Shown here piece after piece: positions 1-12,015 of a stretch of DNA of 64,000 bases. Numbering within the stretch: position 1 is the stretch's first letter; each line of letters opens with the position of its first letter. The translations under genes were made by a program, and so were the position numbers. Origin of the DNA: Antitrichia curtipendula (taxonomy: Eukaryota; Streptophyta; Bryopsida; Hypnales; Leucodontaceae); NCBI GenBank assembly GCA_951230915.1, contig OX579635.1, positions 25,792,001 through 25,856,000 of the forward strand, written 5' to 3'. The notes beneath the pieces were generated by a model. The model did not search any database, had not been told where the DNA came from, and saw only the letters and a program-made list of their open reading frames with translations.

Positions 1-299
1 TTTGAGTCTAATTTCGATGGGACACAATCTAAAGGTCATGATAGTCTTTGCAAAGGCCACATTCTCAGGTATTTTGAATTTTCCCCAACTCCATGTGCTA
101 AGACTTTATTGTAATCGAAATGTTTTTCCGAGTAGAGTCTTTAGTGATGTGATAGTTCTCTTCACTGAACAAGGGTGCAGAGTCTTGATGCTCAAGGATT
201 GTTAGAATTCGTTGACACCCCAATTATTTTTTACATCCATATTTTTCTCTTTCAGGAAACCTAAAGTCGACTCAAAGCGTGTCCTATTTCCCTGTGCAG

Positions 300-1775
300 A
301 GTTTTAGGATGCCCGGAGGGTCGATCGGCCAAAACGTGGGTTGATTTCAATCTCTTTGGTCACCAGGTATCATTCCACCCTGATTTCATCCTCTTTGGAT
401 GAAAGAGAATTACTTGGACGAAACATTGCCTTGAAGCACTCTCTTCATCATCATCGAGAATGTGATCTTTACTGTGGAGCTGTTAGGGTGTAATTAGTTT
501 TATCAACACGATTGTGAAAGAGTGATCGACTTCCGAGTGAATATATTTGGTATCCAAAATGCAGGTAGTGTGCCATGAAGTACGCAACTATAATGCTTCC
601 ACGAGTGCAAATGCTGTTGGTAACCATATTCTTTCAGAATTTCTCTGTTTTCAATTTCCTTGTTACCTAAGAACATTGAAAAGAAAACTTGATTTCTGCT
701 GCTACTGCCTAATTCAGACTGCTTGCTTAGTGAGCATTGTGTTTTGTGGATTAGGTATCATTCAAGAGCTGGGAGGCTCAATAGTGGACATGATGCCAAG
801 TTCTACTCATAAAACCAAAAGTGTACATTTTGTTCATAAGCTTGCTCACATTAAACAGAAAGTAGTGGCATATAATTCTCTTCCTCCCTACTAGTGAAAA
901 CTTGACACATCTGCTTTGACTGGGAAATTTGGCATTATGTTTGACAGATGGAGACCCAGTGCCTGTTCCACACTTTGGACTTGCATTGACCGTGCCGGAA
1001 TTTCATGCCCTGGCAGAGCGTGTAAGATCTGCTGGTGTGAAGTTCATCATTGAGCCACATATTCGGTTTGTGGGACAGCCTGGTGAGCAGGTATGCATAA
1101 TTGTTTACTGTTTATTCCAGTAAGGTGACCGTTCCTAATTGCAACACTCTGTGTTTCTGTTATTAGAATTGTCAGATATTTATGTATTTTCTTTTTAACA
1201 AATTTTAAAGGATTCCAACGCACAAAAGAATGCGTTCTTTGGATTCCATATGCTTATTTTATGAAGGTTCTTAGTTTTATTCTGTGACGATTTAAAATTC
1301 ACACGTTGTGATAGTGAGGTGGTGTACCAGTGTACACCACCTCACTATCACAACGTGTGACATTGAGGTAGGTGTTGCAATTAGGAGTGGTTATGTAACA
1401 TTTTTTTGTAAATAAGTGTCCCTGACTTGCAATTTCAGACTTTCTAATTCCTGGACTTTGATCATGATTACTATGACTACCATGACTACCATGACTATCA
1501 AAACTGACATGACATGGAAGTTTGATATTTGTTCATCCATTGTAGAATTAAGATTGATTGTATAACCAGGTTTTTATTTACGGTATAGGGTTCAGGGTCC
1601 TAAACCCTAAACCCTGAAACCCTGAAACCTCTAAATCCATATGGATTCACCATTGACATGATCTGTGAATCCTGTGCAGTGGACAATGTTCTTTAAAGAC
1701 AGCAGTGGCAATGCACTGGAATTCAAGGCTATGACCACTCCCAGCAATCTTTTTGCAAAGTATGTTGTGAAGTAA
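300..1775 (+). CDS. Desiccation-type single-VOC glyoxalase-like protein (5' end outside window)
   Basis: Visible exons are 300-366, 565-619, 948-1090 and 1680-1775 (TAA). All junctions are GT-AG and in phase, giving about 119 C-terminal residues; the N-terminal exon lies upstream of the window. Readable segments include [69 protein letters not shown] and a closing NLFAKYVVK. These match single-domain plant VOC (vicinal oxygen chelate) proteins of the Arabidopsis At1g07645 (desiccation-induced 1VOC) type, recalled from knowledge of the family rather than searched. They are small, probably cytosolic, single betaalphabetabetabeta modules related to glyoxalase I and ring-cleavage dioxygenases; the substrate is unproven. 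Intron 4 (1091-1679) carries a hairpin MITE, and another MITE begins 5 bases after the stop codon, so the 3' UTR is transposon-derived. Family assignment is firm; enzymatic activity is not. Confidence 0.85.
1131..1388. mobile_element. J1: MITE-like element with perfect hairpin in VOC intron 4
   Basis: About 258 bp inside intron 4. The ends form an imperfect terminal inverted repeat: GTTCCTAATTGCAACAC (1131-1147) against GTGTTGCAATTAGGAGT (from 1372). Inside, 1299-1327 and 1332-1360 are perfect 29-bp inverted arms around a 4-base loop. The part at 1210-1245 resembles the J-family core (AACGCACCAAAGAA) found at 1870, 40600, 56420 and 57070. No coding capacity. Confidence 0.7.
1560..1625. repeat. 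Short interstitial telomere-like tract
   Basis: The intron contains CCTAAACCCTAAACCCTGAA and flanking variants of the plant telomere unit (TTTAGGG/CCCTAAA). A second, shorter CCCTAAA tract lies at about 40997-41014 in an intron of the PPD7-like gene. Both are too short and degenerate to be functional telomeres. Confidence 0.6.
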
Positions 1776-1780
1776 TCATC

Positions 1781-2065
1781 AAGGTGGGCATCCCCCCCAA
1801 ACCGTAAATTTTTTCTATTGTGCGTAGTTACTATTATAAGACTGGTCACATTTTCATTGATTTTTAAGAGGAGGTTCCAACGCACCAAAGAACACCACAT
1901 TTGGATACCTTATGCAAAAGTTATGGGTATATGTTTTAAAGGATCAAAGAAAGTTTGGGTATATGTTCTAAAATCGTTTCTTCCACATAGGTACATATTG
2001 ATTTTGGAGATGTACCCAGAGTGATGATGGCAGTTTGGAGTCAACAATGCATTTGGGGGTAACTT
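1781..2065. mobile_element. J2: gene-flanking MITE in the 3' UTR of the VOC gene
   Basis: The left end AAGGTGGGCATCCCCCCC begins 5 bases after the VOC stop codon. The body is collinear with the element at 56969-57581: TACTATTATAAGACTGGT, then GAGGTTCCAACGCACCAAAG, then ATGCAAAAGTTATGGG, then GTACATATTGATTTTGGAGA. The right end near 2055-2065 (TTTGGGGGTAACTT) is a weak inverted match to the left. No ORF. Confidence 0.65.
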
Positions 2066-3222
2066 CTCCACGTAAATTAGGTCCTTAGTGTTCTAACCTT
2101 GGAGCACATGGATGACAAAAACTACCCAAAGATATATAAACAAGTGAAGAGAATTCACATATTCACTCAATCATTAGATAATTGCATGGTTGATGACCCA
2201 TGGTGATAGGCTAGTCCTTCATGTTTTATCTGTTATCTTTTGGCTTTGGACCAATGGTAGGAGGTCAAATTGAGTTAACAAAAGGTACATAAATAGTGAA
2301 GCATAAAAAGAAAAGTTAGAATAGACTCTTCAGTACAATGCTTCAAAAATTGAGCTGTAGTCCCATAATCTAGGAAAAGTCTCTATTGTAGCTACATTGT
2401 GAAATAAGTTGTAGCTTGGTTGCTGGGAGAGAGACTCTTTGTAGGATAGCTGCTTGTTCTTTAGTCTTACAAATCACCATCACATCAATCTCCACCGTTG
2501 TAAATATTGTTCATATTGTTGACCTAAATTTATGCAATTTTTCCTTTTTGGAATAGAGGCATGACATGCCACAATTCAGTGTCTTTTTGTGCCTGATTTG
2601 GCTACAGTCAAAAGACGTTTGCTTTTTTATGTGAAGGAAATTTTCATTTTGGGCAGTCAAAACAGCCAAATCAGTGCTGCATTTTAAGACCAATAGCCAA
2701 ATTTTACCTAAGTATCACCCAATTTTGATATAGATAGTGATTATTAATAATAATACCCAAGTATCACATGAGTATTAAGTAATAGCTGGCTACTTCTCCA
2801 AAATGATTAAAAAAAACTGCCATTAAACTGTGCAGAACATTCCCTTTGTGGATTGAAATATACTACAATATCTTTGGCACTAAATTTCATCAAGGTCCTG
2901 CCTGCGTGTCTGATAGGCATTGTTTTCAAGATGGTTTTCCTGTAGCCCCACTTGCAGAAAATGATTCTCAAGGGCGATTGTGGTTACAACGTTCGGTAGG
3001 AGTTTTACTGTTCCTGAATCTAAAGCAGCAACAAAATCTCTTGGTGAAGATAACCCAGTCTACCTCAATCTGAATATAAGTCTCACAACCTAGATATACC
3101 TAAATAGTAACCCTTTGCTTTTTCGTATTGATATACACAAAAAGTGCAGAAAAAAATGTCAAAACCGGTGTTGAACTATTGAGTTACGAGACTCAAGACC
3201 CAGCGACACTTGAAAAGCTACG
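2066..3222. other. Intergenic between convergent VOC and fucosyltransferase genes
   Basis: About 1.15 kb of AT-rich DNA between two genes that point at each other. It must hold both 3' ends. Apart from short A/T runs and TTATTAATAATAATA near 2745 I see no gene, repeat or RNA signal. Confidence 0.5.
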
Positions 3223-6200
3223 TCAAACAAAAACCACTTCCAATTTCAGGCAAGGTTCGTTTTTCACTATATTCCTCAACCTCTTGTCACTGCCAAAATT
3301 CCAAGTATACAGAGCTTGCCTCTGAGTAAGGCCCACAGGATATATCTTGTGGATTCGAAGATCTGAGTTCCCTCGGATAGCCTCTGGCCGTTCAGTCTTC
3401 CAAATAGGAACATGACGTAGGGCTTTGAATTTGTCAAGAATAGCCTGCTCCAGATTAGCAATGGAGAGGTCCGTGTCTCTGCGATGATATGAACATTCAC
3501 AAGCATTAGAACATTACGAATAACATGAAGCAATGGCAAGGCTAACACCAGAGAATGTAGCAGAGCACGTTGGTATTTAGCAGAGCACGTTGTGGCAATA
3601 ACTGACCAAAGAATGTACCTTAGCAGAAGGAGTGTTAATTTCTATTTCAAAAGACACCTAACACATGTGCTACTGGATTATATAATGCTTACTTAATAAA
3701 AACCGACTCCATGTTGAAACGGCCACGCTCGCGTACATACAAGTGGTACAGGGTCCGCCCGCTTTTGTTGGTACACTTGCATGGTCTCTTGGGAGCAGCT
3801 GCCTCTTCTTTCAAGCGGATTTTGGTGGCTACAAAGATGCACAACCTGCAAGAGGAGTGCACGGCAGCCATGTCGACTAGCGCCAAAAATGAATCCGAGG
3901 GTCCGTCAAATTTCCACCTGTGAAAAGGTACGCAGAGGTATTAGGACATGGAAGCTGCAACAGAAGTGCTTATGCAGCATTAACACAACACCACATAGTC
4001 ATAGCTGGGACCAACAAAGAACTTAGGCCTTGCCCGCATTGCCAATTGGTGTGTCAATTAGCTAATTGGTGCTTGTTCCCACTACCTGACTTGCAATGAA
4101 TTTACATTCATCTCCACCCATTGACTTAATTCCCCGATTTGGGGCAAGTAAACTAATTGTGGTTGTATAAATGGTTTAAAGTACCAAATCTACTGCACCA
4201 AATTAGCTAACTTGAAAGCCTAACTCCGCATTAGTTAAGTTGTAAGAGCGGGATCGCAACAGGTTAACTTTCAACTAGCTGCAACTTAACCTCCAGTTCT
4301 CTAATGGGCGCTACTTGGTTTTGATGCCGGGAGGGTGAGACCATCAATACCGTTGGTAAAAATAAAGTCATGGAGGCACTATGTGAAAAGAACCTCTGAT
4401 GACAAAGCGATCCTACAGACAACACTGAACTGACCAATACAGAGCATCGGCCAAGAAATCCCGTTTCAAGATCATCGAGATAGACACTGCCTAGGTTGAT
4501 TTAACTGTAGCAATGCCCAGCATATTAGAACCATCCCGCAAACAAACCTGCGGACGAATAATTTACGGTCGTGCTGTCAAAAGCACAGATGATCAACTTT
4601 AAGATCCCCACTGCTCATACAGACTTACCGCAGAGTCTCGTTGTATGCAGTTTCATTTCCAGCCAGATACTTAATGCGACTTGCTGCAGCCTTTACATCA
4701 TTCATGTCCCTGATATATACAAGAGAATTCGGCGCAGGTGCAAAGTCGAAAATATTTGGAGGTCCTGTTACAACAGGGACCGATCCTGCCCATGTGAAGG
4801 AGAATAAACAAGTCGAAATTAGCCACGACACCATTCGTGCATCAAAATGATTTTATACCTGCCTTGAGTACGTAAAAACAGAAAAACGATTTAACTGCAA
4901 GTGAGAAACATACCAGCAACTAGGGCTTGGAAGAACTTCTCCGTTACATAATCCTCAACATTGGAGTTTTCAAAAGCGAGACTAAACTTGTACTCTCGAA
5001 GAGCATCCACCTTATTCAATTCTGCACGACATTCATTGCAATTGATATAATGCTCAACTAAAAATGAATTGAATTCTATGCCAAAAAATGAAGGCTATCC
5101 AAAGTAGAACTCACCACCTAACTTGCTGCCACCTAACTTGCTGCCACCTAACTATTATGTTGAGTAAGGAGTATGACCATGCAATTCAGATTTAAAATCT
5201 ATTGACACATCGCCTTCCACGGTAAAATGGAAAAAATCCAATCTAAGTTAAAACCCTAAGAGCCCAAATAGCGACAATTGTCAGCTTCCGTATCTCTAGG
5301 AGTTGTAACGTTTTCGAATGACAAAAATATCTATTGAAAATTACTGTAATCGCTTATTAAAAGGACTTCTTATTCTTAGCTTGGCCACTTAAGGGTTAAG
5401 TCATATCACTTCTGTGCAATCTCATGGAGTACCCAGACAGAAAAATCATTTTCGAACTTTTGAAAATTGATATGAAACCACGGGACACTCTTAGCGTCTG
5501 TGAGCAAACCTCGGCCTCCAGGAACATTTTGATTACAAGCTCCGTACGAGTCAATTTGAACGCCTTCGCTTTGCAACATTGTCATGATTGTAAGGCGATC
5601 GTTGTGAGCCCCACAATTGGAAATAAAGGCAGCTCCAAGAGCCTGTTTTGTCTTCGACTTGGGAGGATTCATCATGGGGTACTCTGCCCACGAAAAGTAT
5701 CCCACTGGGACATCCGACGACAGACTTGTCGTCATCACCACTCCGACTCCGCTCCTGTAGTGTGTCCCCTCATCAAGTCAGGACTTCATTGAATCTAGAC
5801 ATTACAAAAAGAATTCACATCGCGACACTTTTCTCCAAAGACATAGCAGCTGCCAAATCATGCGAACCTTCCTGTCAACCCCAACCTTCAATCTAGAAGT
5901 TCTAAGAAGGTGAAACCACATCATTTCAGTAAATGTTACTGGCTTCTAGATCATATCGTGTAAAACGCTTCATAGTGATTACATTTGTATGCTAGATTCT
6001 TACTTGTGTGCTCGTGCAATGTCGTTTTCAGGAAAATAAGCAGACGATTCCATTGAACGCAAGACTCCAAGAGCAGAAGAACCACCACTGCCAAATTCTG
6101 CATCTGCTTTGCCCTGGCCACGGCCTTGAAACACGCACGGCACAGCACATTTGTCCCAGTTCTGATATCCAAACACGTAAAGTTCTAAGTCACAAGGTGA

Positions 6201-7618
6201 TCACTCAAAAATACCATTGTTGCAAACAAGAACAATGTGATCCTCCAGCGTAGGAGCTTCTGAGTCTATGTGAGGCTCTGTCCTAGATAAACAACATTCT
6301 TAGTTTATTGATAATGGATAGTGGGGAAATTAAACGAAGAAAACAATTAATCAATGATAAATTTAAAAACTAAAAACAAATCAGACCCCCATCCGACCAG
6401 TCACAATATGGTAGTCCAACTAGTGGGAACCCCCTCCGACCAAACCCTAACCGCGTTGTGCATTGTGAATGTAGATAGGATTTGGAAACTCAGATTCAGA
6501 AACCATGGTCGATGCCATAGTCTCTGTCCAAAGGACAGAATCAGTAAACATTTGGCACAAGGCTAATAAGATAGAGGCACATACATTGGTTGGTCTTCTC
6601 ATATACCTACCCCAACAGACGTGTTCATGTTCAAATTTGAAATGTACAATAGATGAACATGTAAAAGAAGTACGCCAAGCGACACTCCGTGAGAGCAATT
6701 TAAGAACTCATAACTTAAGCTACAAAACTCAGTACCCATCTACTTCATCAGAATTTGCCAATGTGATCATGCAATCCTTATTTTAAAGTAAAACTCCCAC
6801 ATACGGGAAATTGCTTATTCCAGTTAATTAGGGTGCCTCCACCTTAATATCACATGCAAACACCTCAAAGAATCCTATACCTCGGTAATTGTGTATGTGA
6901 CAATTCTAGAACACTACGCGGAAACACATTTAAAAATTCATAAGATCCAGATTAAAAATTCATTAATTTCATTAAAAATTCATAAGATCCATCTCAGCTC
7001 CAAAAAATTGCAAGTTCAGTTTTCATCTTCTTCAAGTGATGTGCTCGTGCAATTCTTAATGTGTTCAGAAACTCAAACACATGCTAAATTGCTAATTCCA
7101 GGTGCGTTTACCTTAAAATCACACCCTCAAAGAATCCATCAAATGAATGCACCAGACACTCAAATAATGGAAAGAGTTAAGACCTCAGTTTCACCAGCGA
7201 ACACCCGCACAGGCTCCTTGTTAAAATCCCGAGAGTACTTCAAATCGTCCGCCTTCTCCAGCCACCCTTGCGAGCACATACTATCCGCCACGAAGCCACC
7301 ACCATTCCCTGGAGCTGTCCTCCCAACAGTCGTATTCAATTTCACACTTCTCCCGTCATTCCCAGGGAGTTTCTCGGAGCTTACAACAATCTCAGAATTA
7401 GTCGATGAACTGGAAGGGGTGTTCAAGATATCCAGGCGGACAATGAACGCACATTCGATGAGCACAACAATAAACACCGCCCACAGCACAGTCCTCCCCC
7501 ACCATCCTCGTCCTCCTGCGCTCGACGCCGCCGGTCGGAAGCTCAACGGAGGTAAGGCTCGTTCACCTCCTCCTTCCATCTCCGCCTCGTCTCTCCGAAA
7601 CCGCCCCTCCCCCTTCAT
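3223..7618 (-). CDS. FUT11: Core alpha-1,3-fucosyltransferase (GT10), FUT11/FUT12-like
   Basis: Adds alpha-1,3-fucose from GDP-fucose to the core GlcNAc of N-glycans in the Golgi. Seven exons, read right to left: 7618-7184, 6161-6004, 5754-5510, 5021-4914, 4785-4629, 3917-3693, 3478-3223 (TGA). All phases agree, giving 527 aa; Arabidopsis FUT11/12 are about 500-513 aa. The start is the first ATG after an in-frame TGA. The N-terminus is that of a type II Golgi protein: a short basic cytosolic tail, then one membrane anchor at about residues 43-62 ([17 protein letters not shown]), then a stem. Catalytic landmarks are [14 protein letters not shown], the GT10 donor-site block [77 protein letters not shown] and the terminus [14 protein letters not shown]...EVVFV. 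The donor-site block is intact, so the enzyme should be active. Introns hold short duplications and repeats. Confidence 0.95.
4030..4310. repeat. Intronic repeat shared with the PPD7-like gene
   Basis: In intron 5 of the fucosyltransferase. CAATTAGCTAATTGGTGC (near 4056) and GCACCAAATTAGCTAA (near 4196) are inverted to each other. The segment AATTAGCTAACTTGAAAGCC recurs at about 41669 in intron 7 of the PPD7-like gene, followed in both places by a GTTAACTTTCAACTA / GTTAACTTCCAACTA-type stretch. Probably copies of one small non-autonomous element. Confidence 0.5.
5108..5153. repeat. Short tandem repeat in fucosyltransferase intron 3
   Basis: About 2.5 copies of a 15-base unit, CACCTAACTTGCTGC, in the 5022-5509 intron. 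A simple tandem duplication with no apparent function. Confidence 0.6.
6765..7150. repeat. Duplicated blocks in fucosyltransferase intron 1
   Basis: Two diverged copies of one segment lie at about 6765-6880 and 7040-7140; both contain AAATTGCT(A/T)ATTCCAG, then TTACCTTAA-like text, then CTCAAAGAATCC. Between them ATTAAAAATTCATAAGATCC and close variants are repeated (6930-6990). This looks like local tandem duplication. Confidence 0.55.
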
Positions 7619-8425
7619 AGTCACCTCCACTCTGCCTCCACATCAAATAAAACTCGATCGCAAAACACTCACTCCGCACAAAACATTACTCCAAACGAAA
7701 TTATTCCGCAAGCAGGCGAAATTTCGTCAACTCGCAGATTAACGAAACGAAAACGCTGACTCTCAAAAAACGCCCGAGAGTATCCATAACATCATCAACC
7801 CTATAATCACATGAGTCCCCTATATCCGCGCAATCGCACGACCGATCCGATCAATTGAAACTCGTGCGAGCGATGCGGAAATCAGCTAGACAGAGAGATT
7901 CGGAAATTGGAAACGCATGACATTTGTGGACAAGACGAGAGCAAAAGAAGACTTGTACGAGGTTTAGAAAAAAGCGGAAAATCACGGGATCGCAAAATTT
8001 GAGAGTTAATGTGAGAGCTAGATCGGAATGTCTGCTTGTGCGACTAGAAAAGAGATGCAATGCGTTGCTGCGAGAGTGAAGAAACGGGATTGTGAAGACA
8101 GGAATGGAAGAAGTGAGCAAGGGTTTGTGTTTGCTGAAAGTCTTCCTTGCAGCAGCGGTCATGGACAGTTCGAAAGCCGCTCACACTTTGCTTGAAATGG
8201 ACTTTAGAAAGACGAAGACGAGGTCCTAACATGAAAAAATATTGAAAAAAAAGAAAAAGACGAAAAAGAAGGAAAAGCTCAATATCACATTGTTTATTGC
8301 GGTTGGGGGGGTCCGAAATTTGCACATTGTAGGATAAATGTGAAAAATTGAACCCAACTTTGTGGTAGATTAATTCCAAAATCCAAAATATTTGAAAATC
8401 CATTTTGCTATTCAATCTTAATATA
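7619..8425. other. 5' flank of the fucosyltransferase gene
   Basis: Presumed 5' UTR and promoter on the minus strand, with base composition closer to genic up to about 8160 and AT-rich beyond. Open frames here lack homology. No TATA box or other element can be assigned with confidence. Confidence 0.4.
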
Positions 8426-8805
8426 CTCCCTCTTTCCCATAATGATCTTCTTGTTGGCATTAATTTTTTGGTCTCCATATGATCTTCCTATTGCACTTTG
8501 TGATGTTGGAATAGATCAAATTTGGCCTTCATAGTCTTGGGCACTTACTAAATGCCCATAAAATGAAAACATCACACTCAAAAATTAAATGTCTAGTGGT
8601 GCTCTTTGAAAATGCCCCCAAAATTCTACTTTTCAATACTCCTAAACTACACATTGAAAAAGGTTGTGAAGCTCAAAGTTTCTTGAACACTACTTCTAAT
8701 GCATTGAACTCTACTTGTAATGCAAAATAGGTCTTTAAAATGTTATTTTTAGCCTTAATCCAAAACATTTTGTCCAAGAAAAAGATCATTTGGGGACAGA
8801 GATAG
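8426..8805. mobile_element. Stowaway/mariner-like MITE
   Basis: 380 bp flanked by TA on both sides (8424-8425 and 8806-8807). The left end CTCCCTCTTTCCCATAATGA pairs with the right end, whose reverse complement begins CTATCTCTGTCCCCAAATGA; both continue into GATCTT. TA duplication with CTCCCTCY-type termini is the classic signature of plant Stowaway MITEs mobilised by mariner-like transposases. No coding capacity. A partial relative lies at 53460-53645. Confidence 0.8.
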
Positions 8806-10291
8806 TATTAGATAACTCCTTGTATAAGCATATGGCTAAATTGTATTACTTCATAAATATCTTTCTAAAATATATCTCCAATCTTTGGACGTGATATTAA
8901 GGTAGAGGTATATTCTAAAAAATATATTTTGAAGTAATATAATTTAGCTATCTCCACCTAAGATTAGTCCATATATCTCTACCTTAGATGTCTATAACTT
9001 TAACCCCTAAATGCCCAAGCCTTTTGAAGTGTATTTTTCCTATAAAAAATGGACATTGACTTATAGTTATCTCCAATGAAGTAAATTATTATTTTTTTCA
9101 AAATCTAACCATGTAGATATTTAAAGAACTTGCTTATTAGTATGCATACCAATTTTGAGAGTGAAATTGCGAAGGAGTTGTGAGCTTATAACAAAAGAAA
9201 GGTATATTTTCTATTTTTAGTATGTTGCCCCTCCCTACAATGTTTCAAAAATTTGCACATAAAAGTTTCTTGGGATTGGAGGTGACATGAACAACTACAA
9301 ATAGTGTTAGCACACTAAAATGCACTTTCAAAAAACTTAATTTCACATGAAAAGCTATCAAATTTATTATACAATCCACCTTGCAATTGTTGCAATGCAA
9401 TTTTTTTTATAAACAATGATTGCAAATAACTCCAAATTAACACTTGCATGTTTAAATTTTTAATGGTGAAAATCACGAATTCAAAACACTTTACTCTTTT
9501 TATTGGAATCACTTTAAAAGCAAATGGATATGTATAATATTTTAGATCTCAAAATAAGTGAAATCGACAAACTTTGCCCAAAGTTAGAAAATGAAGTAAA
9601 ATTTGCAAGCTTTACTCTTCACTAATGGTACATATATGCCTTTGAGAACCTCTCAAAAATCAAATATTTAATTTTTCAGTAAAAAATGAAAGATTCCAAT
9701 AGTTAAACCTCAAAATTGCCTATAAAAAGTCTTAAATGGTCAAAGAAATTTAATTGCCCACACCAAAATGAGCCTGAAATTCCAAATCGATCATATATGG
9801 TTAGTTGGGCATTTAGAACTTAAAGACTTGTAGAGGTGTATGATATTATAAAACACAACCTTTGAAAAATAATTTTATAATGACTTCTCACAAAAGTTGT
9901 AAAATGTGATTAACCCATATTATTAGGCCTACTTCTACATTAACAAATATTTTTCAAACAAATTTCAAACAAAAATTGAATTATTTTTTTGTAGAATTAT
10001 GGATTGGATAATTGTAATACCATATTTGCAAGATTATTTTAACTTTAAGTTCAAAATGTTAAATTCTAATTAAGGTGATCTTTCAAAAAATTTAAATTAC
10101 TTATTTATCCAAGTTGTTTACAAAAGGTGATTTTTTTGAACTAAACAATAGAAGATTTGCAAAAAAAAAATTGTAAATATCTATACCACACACATGCAAG
10201 AGAACTAACACAAGAATAAACAAATATTTAGATGGATGGAAAACAAAGATTTTGCATATATTCATTGTTTAAAATTTGAACACATGGTCCT
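8806..10291. other. AT-rich intergenic stretch without recognisable genes
   Basis: No ORF of note and no clear family member. A loose inverted pair (TATGGCTAAATTGTATTACTT near 8830 against AAGTAATATAATTTAGCTATC near 8932) suggests a small, decayed foldback element at about 8825-8960. Confidence 0.4.
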
Positions 10292-11309
10292 TTAATCCCT
10301 CACCGCCCAAGGCCTAACAATGTCAAAAAACAACCTTGCTTTTCAAATGTTATAAGTCTAAATGTAAATAAGGTATGAAAATATCAATTGTACAATCTTG
10401 TATTGTGCATATTGTAGATGGTGCTAATCAAATTGGGGTCATTTGACCATATAGATTGAAAGATTAAAATGTTCTAGTGTTGAAAGAATTTGCTGAAATT
10501 TTCCTAAAAACACATTTGGAGGTGAAATTTGATTTCTAAACCTACTCAAATGAAAAAACTTTAAACTACAAAGTGATTCAAAACCAAAAGACAAACACTT
10601 TGATGTAAAAAAAATCATTCAATTGACTCATTGCGTTTGCAAAACTATTTTGAAATGTCAAAAAGCAGTGAAAAAAGTAGCAAAAGAACACATCTATGGC
10701 TGAACCTATCTCTACTAAAATGATTCTTAGTCAATCATAACCTCTTGGATTTATATGAAATTTTTACCACAAGAACTAGACTAGTATACACAACTTTTCC
10801 AACAAAAACTATTGAAAACAAACCATGTCTGAAGAAGTTATAAGCCACCAAAGTTTGAAAAACCGAAGTTATAAACTGCCAAAGTTCACTATAATGCAAA
10901 AATGTCTAAATTTTGAATTTCGAATTGTTCCCAAGCATTCAAAACAACTTAGATTGACATGAAAACTTTACCACAATAAATAGACTTTATGGGGAACAAA
11001 ACCCAACAAATTTTATTGAGAACTAACATTTGATGAAAAAGATACAAGCCCTCAAAGTTGCAGCCATCTCAATGCAGTGTGGTGAACTCAAATTGAACCT
11101 GTGAACTTCGAATGACTTTCAAAAACTCAGTACATCAGTACATCTTTGATAGATCTGAAAATTTTACCACAAAAAATAGACAAATATGGGCAACTTTCCC
11201 AACAAGTTTGATTGAATTTGGACATGAGATGCAAAAGTTATAGCACTTTGAAATTGACTGATAGACTGTGTGGGGACACTTTTGGTCCCCTTGGGCGGTG
11301 AGGAGTTAA
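10292..11309 (+). mobile_element. A1: TTAA-flanked non-autonomous element, family A
   Basis: Bounded by TTAA at 10292-10295 and 11306-11309, 1,018 bp including flanks. Termini are inverted: TCCCTCACCGCCCAAGG at left, CCTTGGGCGGTGAGGA at right. The interior has three sub-repeats of about 200 bp starting near 10745, 10950 and 11148; each reads GAT-(6-8)-GAAA-TTTTACCACAA-AATAGAC or close to it. No transposase ORF. About 80-90% alike by eye to A2 and A3. Confidence 0.85.
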
Positions 11310-12015
11310 TGGTTAAAATTGCATGAAAATGGTGATCCAATCAGACTTCATAATTCAATTAGTCTAGAATGGTGGGATAAACTAAGTTAATTATTAAATA
11401 CGTGTTAGTTTACTTGTGTAAATGCAATTTCAATCTTATTTGAAATTGAATTTGATAATATCTCTAGTGTATACTGGCATTATCAATCTTTCCAGAATTA
11501 AACTTGGACATGAAAATCTGGAAACCGAGGGACTTTTGAAATAGCAAATTGAACAAGTTCCGGTATTACTTTGTCTAGTTGTCTTGTTGAAACTCCAAAT
11601 GAAAACTGATTTTGACCAAGTGAACCAAATATTACCCCCATTACCAGTACGATGTTCCTCAATAATCTAAACTATCAAGAGAAGATTTTTTTTTTAAACC
11701 GAGGATAATCCGTAATTATTATGAATTTTCTTTACCCAAAAACTTCAAAACCTCGCAACAATTTCATTTGTTCGCCATAAATTCTGAAAAAGTGAAGGCT
11801 TCAAGTAAAATATATGGGCTTGTCTAACGTATGTACAGACAAAATAAAACTTGAGTTCCAATCCAATTCCTGGTCTGCGGAGTAAGCGAGAAAATCTATA
11901 ATCTGGCAGTGGCAAGTGTGATGCATCCCTGCATGTAAAAGACGTAGATGCCCATATGACCAAATTAAGCTTGTTCCTGAACAGTCTCGACCCAAATGTA
12001 CATGAAAACAAATCT
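11310..12015. other. 3' flank of the minus-strand membrane-protein gene
   Basis: AT-rich. Contains no gene I can support; presumably holds the 3' UTR of the gene ending at 12016. Confidence 0.4.

Noticed and set aside
6891..7742. 283-codon plus-strand open frame
   Set aside because: It lies antisense to exon 1 and intron 1 of the fucosyltransferase, has no domain and only mirrors the GC-rich exon.
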